This document shows positions 57,789-64,000 of a stretch of 64,000 bases of DNA, piece after piece. The notes under the pieces are model-generated. The model did no database searches. It saw only the letters and a list, made by a program, of their open reading frames with translations, and was not told the origin of the DNA. Position 1 is the stretch's first letter; each line of letters starts with the position of its first letter. This stretch comes from Nissolia schottii. Its lineage: Eukaryota; Streptophyta; Magnoliopsida; Fabales; Fabaceae. The stretch spans positions 271,855 through 335,854 of the forward strand of contig QANU01017537.1 of NCBI GenBank assembly GCA_003254905.1. Direction: 5' to 3'. Both the position numbers and the translations under genes were made by a program.

Positions 57789-60550
57789 ATGATGTTTCAA
57801 GGGAAAGGAAGCTTCCTATTACTACCCCTTTTGTTCAATACCCTTCATCTTGTGTGTTCTCAAATTTCTTCCAGTGATTGTGTCCTTGATAATCAATTTT
57901 CTTCGGCACTACATAGCTCAAATTGTGAACTAAACAATTGGGGAGGCTTTGTTAATGGCTGTTGTGGACTAAACTTCGATGACTACCTATATGCCTTGGG
58001 GCTGCATGCCAACCAAACTGGAAAAATATTCTTGAATTCCTCAGAACAAGAAAAATGCTTAGCATCAATGAGAGTTTCTCAGAGAAACTTTACAGGCTGT
58101 GGGATAGACAAGTTAACCAGTGGAGCTGGTGGTTGCTCTGATTACACAGTTGTGGATGTTATCAACAAGCTTGGAGACAAATTGAGAAGATTAGATGAAG
58201 ATTGTATGCCTTCAAGTTTAGAAGGCAGGCCAAATGAAACTTGCACTGCATGTTTGAAAGCATGGGAGGATATTATAGAACCAGGATCACATAATATCAG
58301 TGCTGATCTTTGTAGGTTTTCTGTATTAGTCTCATTGACAAGCATCAGATCTTATGATGAAGATTCAATTCATGCAGTTTATGAATGCCTAGGGGGAAAC
58401 AACCTCTCTTCAGGTATCATAAAAACTAGAGTTAATATCATTTTAATTTGGTTAGCACCAAAAATTGATTGACTTCTTTCTGCTTCCAATTCACCCTTTA
58501 AGACCTTAACAATCAGAGTGATTTGGTGTCCTCGGTGAATTTTGATGAACCTGAGGCAATCTATTAATTTATTTTTCTGATGGTCACAGATAAGCAAGAA
58601 ATCCAAGCTAGGGGCAAGGCTAATATCAGCCCAGGTAGCTATATTCCAGTTACTACCAGATACAGTTTTTCAGCCCTTTAACATAAAACTTAAATTATCT
58701 CCTGATTCACAACAAATTACCTTCTGTGTCATAAGAATTTTGTTAAAGAATATGACTACAGGTCTCAAGATTCTAGCCTTTGGCTCAACCGGAGTTGCAG
58801 CAGTATTGCTTATTGCAGCGCTTGCATTGTTTGTCAAAAGAATTGGAAGCGCTCCAACCATACAAGATGGTACTCATGAAAAATAGGCTTTAAAAAAAAT
58901 GGTTTATGTTCCAGAACCATCTATTTCTTTATCTTACTTGACACCATCTAATCATTCAGAGTCTGAGGATTCGACATCGCTTAAGATAACTTTGATGGAT
59001 GTTTATGTAGCAACTGACAATCTCAGCACAACAAATTTGATTGGCCAAGGGGCAGCTGGTAAGTGTATGCCTTGACATTTGAATTGATATGATTAGTAAA
59101 CAGCTAAATGGTCAAGAGTTCAGCAATGTTAACAAAAATCAGTTTAGGGAAATTTTAATGTGTACGTGTGATTGATTTTCTTTCACTGATGAGGTTGATG
59201 TCAGTTAATTTTCTGTATAACTGATCAGATTAAGTAAGCAAAGCAAATTGGCTTCATGGTTTCAGCAGATCGACAAAGGAGAAAACACAGAAATTGTATC
59301 CTAAACTACACAACCAATGACAAGGAAAATGATATATTCTTGTCATGTATACCAGTAATCAGGAAAGTGAAGTTAAGCAACATGAAGATATTGAAAATGA
59401 GATAACTAAATGAAGAACATTCATAAGGGAAAACCTTTAAACTGAAAAGAAAATTATCCACTTTTTATTTTTATGGTTATTCCAGGGAAAGTGTACAAAG
59501 GTATACTCTCCAACAGTCACTATGTAGCAGTGAAGCATATCACCAATGAAGGTTACACAGAGACATTTGTTAGAGAAGTGAGAAGCCTTTCCCATGTTAG
59601 ACATCCAAACCTAGTAGCTTTGCTTGGATACTGTGAAAGCGAAGCCGAATGCTTCCTAGTGTATGAACTATGCCACAATGGAAGCCTCTCAGATTGGCTA
59701 TTTGGTATTTTTTTTTCCCCACATTTATTCATTCAAATTTTCCTAAGCTCCTCTCCAAGAAGTTCTTAAATACACAGTTACTCTGACAGGCAATGACAAA
59801 GTTCTTTCATGGATTCAAAGACTAGAGATTGCCGCTGATAGTGCAAGAGGCCTTGAGTTTCTCCACACCTACCCAGGTGGCCGCATTGTCCACCGTGATA
59901 TAAAGGTATACAGTAGTGTCATCAGGTTCCTCCTCTATCTTTCCATCATTCAGTTTCTGTTTTTAATGTTTTGTTACAAATGGTTTCATTGCCAGCCATC
60001 AAACATTCTTATTGATGCCAAATTCCAAGCAAAACTTTCAGACTTCGGGTTGTCCAAGGTCATGGATGTAGGTCAATCCTATGTGAGCTCTGAAGTGAGA
60101 GGAACATTTGGCTATATTGATCCTGAGTATAGGACAAACCACCAAGTGAATGCCTCTGGAGATGTCTACAGTTTTGGGATAGTGTTATTGCAACTTCTAT
60201 CAGGACAAAGGGTCCTTAACATCAACTTCCAGAGACCAATGTCCCTAAGTAAAATGGTAAGAAATGACGCTTTGTGTGCTCAAATATGTATACTAGAGAA
60301 ACTAGATCCATAACTACCAACTAACACTTCCCCTTTTCCATCCATATCTCTTTGCTATTAGGCTAGAGATTTTGCCAGAGGTGGTGATATTTCAGAATTC
60401 GCTGACCCTAAACTTGAAGGGAAGTATTCTGCAGAAGCATTTGGCATCACACTGAAGCTAGCTTTGTCTTGCATTGGGCTAAAGCAGCAAAGGCCCTCTA
60501 TAGAGCAAGTGTTATATATCCTAGAAAAGGCACTCGGAATCTCATCATAA
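57789..60550 (+). CDS. Receptor-like kinase with SPARK-like Cys-rich ectodomain, 8 exons, 553 aa
   Basis: Exons: 57789-58413, 58590-58634, 58762-58869, 58960-59058, 59486-59704, 59790-59905, 59996-60256, 60362-60550. All junctions are GT-AG; the first five introns are phase 1, the usual RLK style. A signal peptide covers about residues 1-24 (hydrophobic FLLLPLLFNTLHLVCS). The ectodomain, to about 210, has a conserved cysteine pattern with a CC pair (GCCGLNFDDYL), several N-glycosylation sites and CTACLKAWEDI, resembling SPARK domains. One transmembrane helix lies at about 227-248. The kinase runs from about 284: GQGAAGKV loop, K309 in VAVKH, D402 in HRDIK, D420 in DFG, and GTFGYIDPEY. All catalytic residues are present, and the R before the catalytic D makes it an RD kinase. 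It probably sits in the plasma membrane; its ligand is unknown. Family name is inference from the Cys pattern. Confidence 0.88.
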
Positions 60551-60885
60551 GCAAAACCTTTTACAGCATGCAGAATATAAGCAAGGGCTAAAAAAATCTT
60601 GTTGTAAAGACAAGAAAAGAACAGAGAAATGATCTTAATATTATTCGGAATTACAAGGTGTGATACATACAATGTTATTTGAGAAATACAGAGAGATGAA
60701 TCACATATACTCTATACAAGCTTCATCACTAAAACAAGAAGCTGATAATAATCATTGGCTCTTTAAAACACGAGCTAATGATGTTACGAGTGAAAGTAAC
60801 AAATATCAAGCACATTTACACTATATACAGTTCATATGTTGAGAAAAAAAAAAAAACCCAGATGAACAAAAACAAACACACTGGG

Positions 60886-62967
60886 TTACCACACGTGAAT
60901 GAATTGTTCTTGTGGAAGAACCGGAGTCTTTAAGATTGGCCTCCTTTCATTAAAATCATGGAGGGTCCTTATGAGAGCACTGGCCTTGTTGCTTGCTCGC
61001 GGTGTGCCTTCACTGAGTTGGGAATACAAGGATCCCATAAGAGAAGGGCTCTTCACTAAATGAGCAACCACATCAACTCCTCCATGTATTGATAGAGAAA
61101 GCAACAAAGAGACACAGTGCTCCTTTCCAACACTTGAAGTTGAACAGCTCAAGATTTCAACAGTAACATGCAAGGCCCCACAATGGAGGATTGCTGTTGT
61201 TCCGTCGCTTTTCTCAGCCAGAGTTGCCAGAACTGCCAGCGAATTAGCCATAAGATCTTCATTCTCACACGTTTTCAAGATGTTAACAATCATAGGAACT
61301 GCCTCAGATGCAGTCACCCTCCTGTGGTTTTCAGGGTGCATGAGGAGGGCAAGCATTGCAGCCAAGCCAATCTTTTTGCCGCAATTGGAGCCATCTCCAA
61401 TTAGCCTAATCAAAGATGGAATTGCTTCCCGCTCCTCCCCAATCATTCTCCCGTTCTCGTCCTTGCTTGAGGCAAGGTAAAACAAAGTACCAGCAGCATA
61501 GTTACGAGCTTCAATCTTTAGCCCCTTGCTTAAGACACTCACAATCAATTCTATCCCCAAATTCTCAACCATCATAGCTCTTCCCTTGGGGTGTTTTGAC
61601 AGGCTCAGAAGTGCTGCAATGGCATTCTCTTGTGCCGATGAATCCCTCCATGTCAAAAGCTTCAACAAAAGAGGGATTGAACCAGATTCCACCAAACAAG
61701 TTCTGCTAAAATTGTTTGTTTTGGTCAGAACCCTGATCTCATAAGCCGCTCTATTCTTCTCTCCCTTTGTTCCATTCTCAAGCCTGCCACCGAGAAAACT
61801 TGCCACCATCCTCATGGCCTCCTCTGCTGCCAAACTTCCTGGCTGCACCGTCCTTGTGACGCCGCGATCCCGGCGAGCCTGAGCAGGAGCCTGATCAGCA
61901 ACAACAGCAATGCCATTCTCATAGCAATATCGATGAACCAGCCTCTGGAGCGCCAAATTGGGAACCAATTCAACGCTGGCGAGCCTCTTACCAGTCTTGG
62001 GACAAACATAATTCCCACTCCTGAACCATCTGAGGATCGATGACCGATCATAAGTTTGACCTGTCTCTATTGTCACCGGATCAGTAATCAACTCGAGAGA
62101 GATGGGGCACCGAAAATCATCAAACTTGAAGCAAGCCAAATCACTCTCACTCCCTGTATCACCATGCTTTGACTCTCTCTCTTCTTCACCATCAACAACT
62201 TCCATCACCACGCTTCTGCAGTAACTCATGAACCCCATCAAGCTCCATAAAAACCCCACCTTTTTCCCACCCTCCTCGTTCAACATCTCAACCCCAATTT
62301 CACCACCCAGGAACTCCACCTCCCTGTTGCACTCGATCCACCCCTTAACCCCAATGTAATCAAGAACCCACTTCAACTCACCCTCGCTAGGAACAACCCT
62401 CCTCTCAAAACCCTTCAAAATCTTCGCAACACACGTCATAGCTCTCTCATCCTCACCCTCAACTTCAAACCTTGCCCTCCTAGCTTGCTTCATCACAAGC
62501 TCCACCTGCTCCTTCAATTCCGCTGAAACCTCAACGGAACCGAAGGGCAAAACGTCGAGAGCAGTAGCCACCGATCCGGATATGACCCGGAACAGGGTAG
62601 CGACCCGAACCGACTCCGTTAGCATCCAGAGCCTGGCGCCCTCGCGGGAGGAGTCTTCCAGGAGGAACAGAAGCTTCTGGAAGGCGAAGTGCAGCTCCAG
62701 GAAGCTCAGAACGACGGAATCCGGAAGGGTACAATGGTGTCCTCGAATCTCCTCGAAGAAACCGCGAAGAACCGCCACGAAACGAACGCATGTTGTGGCG
62801 TTTCGCTTGCTGCAAGGGAGGAGCCTGCATTTGGAGGCGAAACTGCAGATTTTGTGAGAGAGGGTGATCAGAGAAGAGAGGAGGGTAGGAAGAGAAATGT
62901 CGTCGGATGGATGAACCGCCGGGAAAGTAAGGACCCGGCGACCCGACCCGTTTGATATTTGGATCAT
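60886..62967 (-). CDS. PUB19: U-box and ARM-repeat E3 ubiquitin ligase, PUB18/PUB19 type, single exon, 693 aa
   Basis: The frame is uninterrupted from ATG (62967) to TAA. The protein should transfer ubiquitin from an E2 to target proteins. Layout: a helical N-terminal domain about 25-250, a U-box at about 283-357 (FRCPISLELITDPVTIETGQ, then YDRSSILRWF and CPKTGKRL), then armadillo repeats from about 385 to the end (repeated NAIAALLSLS, NYAAGTLFYLAS, AAMLALLMHPENH and SLAVLATLAE helices). Absence of introns and length near 690 fit the Arabidopsis PUB18/PUB19 pair, known negative regulators of ABA and drought responses. The symbol rests on this and on neighbourhood (At1g60190). It is convergent with the receptor kinase, with only 335 bp between stop codons. 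Confidence 0.92.
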   Translation of the reverse strand: MIQISNGSGRRVLTFPAVHPSDDISLPTLLSSLITLSHKICSFASKCRLLPCSKRNATTCVRFVAVLRGFFEEIRGHHCTLPDSVVLSFLELHFAFQKLLFLLEDSSREGARLWMLTESVRVATLFRVISGSVATALDVLPFGSVEVSAELKEQVELVMKQARRARFEVEGEDERAMTCVAKILKGFERRVVPSEGELKWVLDYIGVKGWIECNREVEFLGGEIGVEMLNEEGGKKVGFLWSLMGFMSYCRSVVMEVVDGEEERESKHGDTGSESDLACFKFDDFRCPISLELITDPVTIETGQTYDRSSILRWFRSGNYVCPKTGKRLASVELVPNLALQRLVHRYCYENGIAVVADQAPAQARRDRGVTRTVQPGSLAAEEAMRMVASFLGGRLENGTKGEKNRAAYEIRVLTKTNNFSRTCLVESGSIPLLLKLLTWRDSSAQENAIAALLSLSKHPKGRAMMVENLGIELIVSVLSKGLKIEARNYAAGTLFYLASSKDENGRMIGEEREAIPSLIRLIGDGSNCGKKIGLAAMLALLMHPENHRRVTASEAVPMIVNILKTCENEDLMANSLAVLATLAEKSDGTTAILHCGALHVTVEILSCSTSSVGKEHCVSLLLSLSIHGGVDVVAHLVKSPSLMGSLYSQLSEGTPRASNKASALIRTLHDFNERRPILKTPVLPQEQFIHVW

Positions 62968-63052
62968 GGAAATAAAAGACGGGGAAAAAGTTTGGTCTGG
63001 TGTTGGATTTTTGGTGGTTTGAGGGTATAAATTGGGAAGAGGGAGTTTGGGG

Positions 63053-63060
63053 ACACGTGT
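63053..63060. promoter_or_regulatory. G-box / ABRE-type element upstream of the U-box gene
   Basis: ACACGTGT, a perfect palindromic G-box core within GGACACGTGTACG, lies about 85 bp upstream of the U-box start codon. A GACGCGTGGC element follows at about 63132-63141. ACGT-core boxes of this type bind ABF/bZIP factors, consistent with known ABA/drought induction of PUB18/19 genes. Confidence 0.6.
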
Positions 63061-63141
63061 ACGAAGGTGATTCGGTGGTGGCGGAATTGCGGCTTCGGAC
63101 GATGATTAGGGGGTTGAAAGTGAGGAGGGAGTGACGCGTGG

Positions 63142-64000
63142 CACGGGAGATAAGGAAAGGTGTCGTGCTTTTTGATTTTGAAGGTGCATGGACATAGGAA
63201 TCCGACAGCGACTTAGATTACAACGTGGAATTTGTTGGATTATATGGATTGGATCATGGTGTTGTATTATTTTAGTGAAACGGGACGGCATATTATTTGA
63301 ATTTAATTAGTGATATATTCTAATGGTAAGTACTGTCCGTTACCAAAATTTAATGGTAAGTACTGTCCGTTACCAAAAACTCCATTTTAAAAAAAAAAAA
63401 AAAATCTCATTCACTCCCCCTCCTGGTTTACTCTTAGTGTCACTTGATTAAGGACCTTTATCCTAAGTGGAAAAAATGCGTAGTCAGATGAAATCCTTCT
63501 GAAGTACTACATAATAGAGTGCCAGGAAATGGGCCATTGACTTCAACAACTGCCCATAATGCCAAATTTGGAATGGACGTTTATCCAAAAGGAAATGAGG
63601 GGTATTTGTTCCTCTCTCTATATAAAGCCTTGTATGTTAAAGGAGGGCTGATCACTGAATGCCCACCAGGCCCACAACCTCACGTATTAGCTACGGAATA
63701 AACAAGTTAACTAAACAGTTGTCCTAAACAGAATTTGGGTTATCTTGATGGGCAAGAAACAGTTACTTGGCCCTGGTACGTTATTGGGAATTTGGTTTCA
63801 GGCTGAGAAGGAAAAGGAAAATGTAATGATGGTCATCATTGCGATAAGCCCACCTGTTCTTAATTACTTGGATTAAGACGTTTGCCAACGGTGTGAGAGA
63901 AAATGGAATTTAAGAAATGCGTGTACTATTATTACAAAGACATACTATAATACAATTGAGACTACGATTTATTTACTCTACATGATTTTTTTTTTTTTTT
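63142..64000. other. Distal upstream region of the U-box gene, no gene seen
   Basis: A 26-bp unit, AATGGTAAGTACTGTCCGTTACCAAA, is present twice in tandem at about 63322-63376. Frames after 63500 are short and unrecognised. The window ends in a T run. Confidence 0.5.

Overview
This is nuclear DNA of a flowering plant, almost certainly a eudicot. Genes are split by GT-AG introns in AT-rich sequence, and intergenic space is filled with LTR-retrotransposon fossils, TIR DNA elements, a tRNA-derived SINE and LINE scraps. The protein style and repeat flavour suggest a legume, but that is inference. The window has one assembly gap (46707-46905, 199 N).

Six protein genes could be modelled exon by exon, each with an uninterrupted reading frame. 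In order: (1) an organelle-targeted RlmN-type radical-SAM RNA methyltransferase (+, 6569-10851, 9 exons, 458 aa); (2) a SAMHD1-like HD-domain dNTP triphosphohydrolase (+, 21427-26782, 19 exons, 459 aa); (3) an OTS/ULP1C-D type SUMO protease (-, 41736-28191, 14 exons, 550 aa) with a 6-kb intron; (4) an RBM25-like splicing factor with RRM and PWI domains (+, 49224-55329, 7 exons, 973 aa); (5) a SPARK-like receptor kinase (+, 57789-60550, 8 exons, 553 aa); (6) a PUB18/19-type U-box ARM E3 ubiquitin ligase (-, 62967-60886, one exon, 693 aa). As I recall the Arabidopsis map, genes 6, 4, 3 and 1 match the neighbours At1g60190, At1g60200, At1g60220 and At1g60230 in the same relative order, so this looks like an ancient collinear block with the HD-domain gene and the receptor kinase as extra members.

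Repeats by region. 1-6500: a TRIM-like direct-repeat pair and a 1.93-kb solo LTR with a perfect 5-bp target duplication. 8470-9048: a hAT-like element in an intron of the RlmN gene. 11.3-21 kb: a transposon cluster with a minus-strand LTR fossil, a 653-bp element with about 137-bp TIRs, a decayed copy of the 3' part of the RlmN gene, and elements sharing arrays of a TGCACAAACTTT-type motif. One of these is a 2.46-kb MULE-like element with a 9-bp TSD. 28-41 kb: the SUMO protease gene, whose largest intron carries a hAT-like element (8-bp TSD) that was itself hit by a 3.19-kb solo LTR (5-bp TSD). 42.5-48.7 kb: overlapping Ty3/gypsy and Ty1/copia fossils. 55.7 kb: a SINE. 56.3 kb: a second copy of one motif-bearing family.

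The six genes are not a pathway. They share housekeeping and stress themes: organelle RNA modification, dNTP control, deSUMOylation, splicing, signalling and ubiquitination. I found no operon, CRISPR array, phage or toxin system. The most unusual material is the repeat biology between 11 and 21 kb and the three-level nest in the SUMO protease intron.
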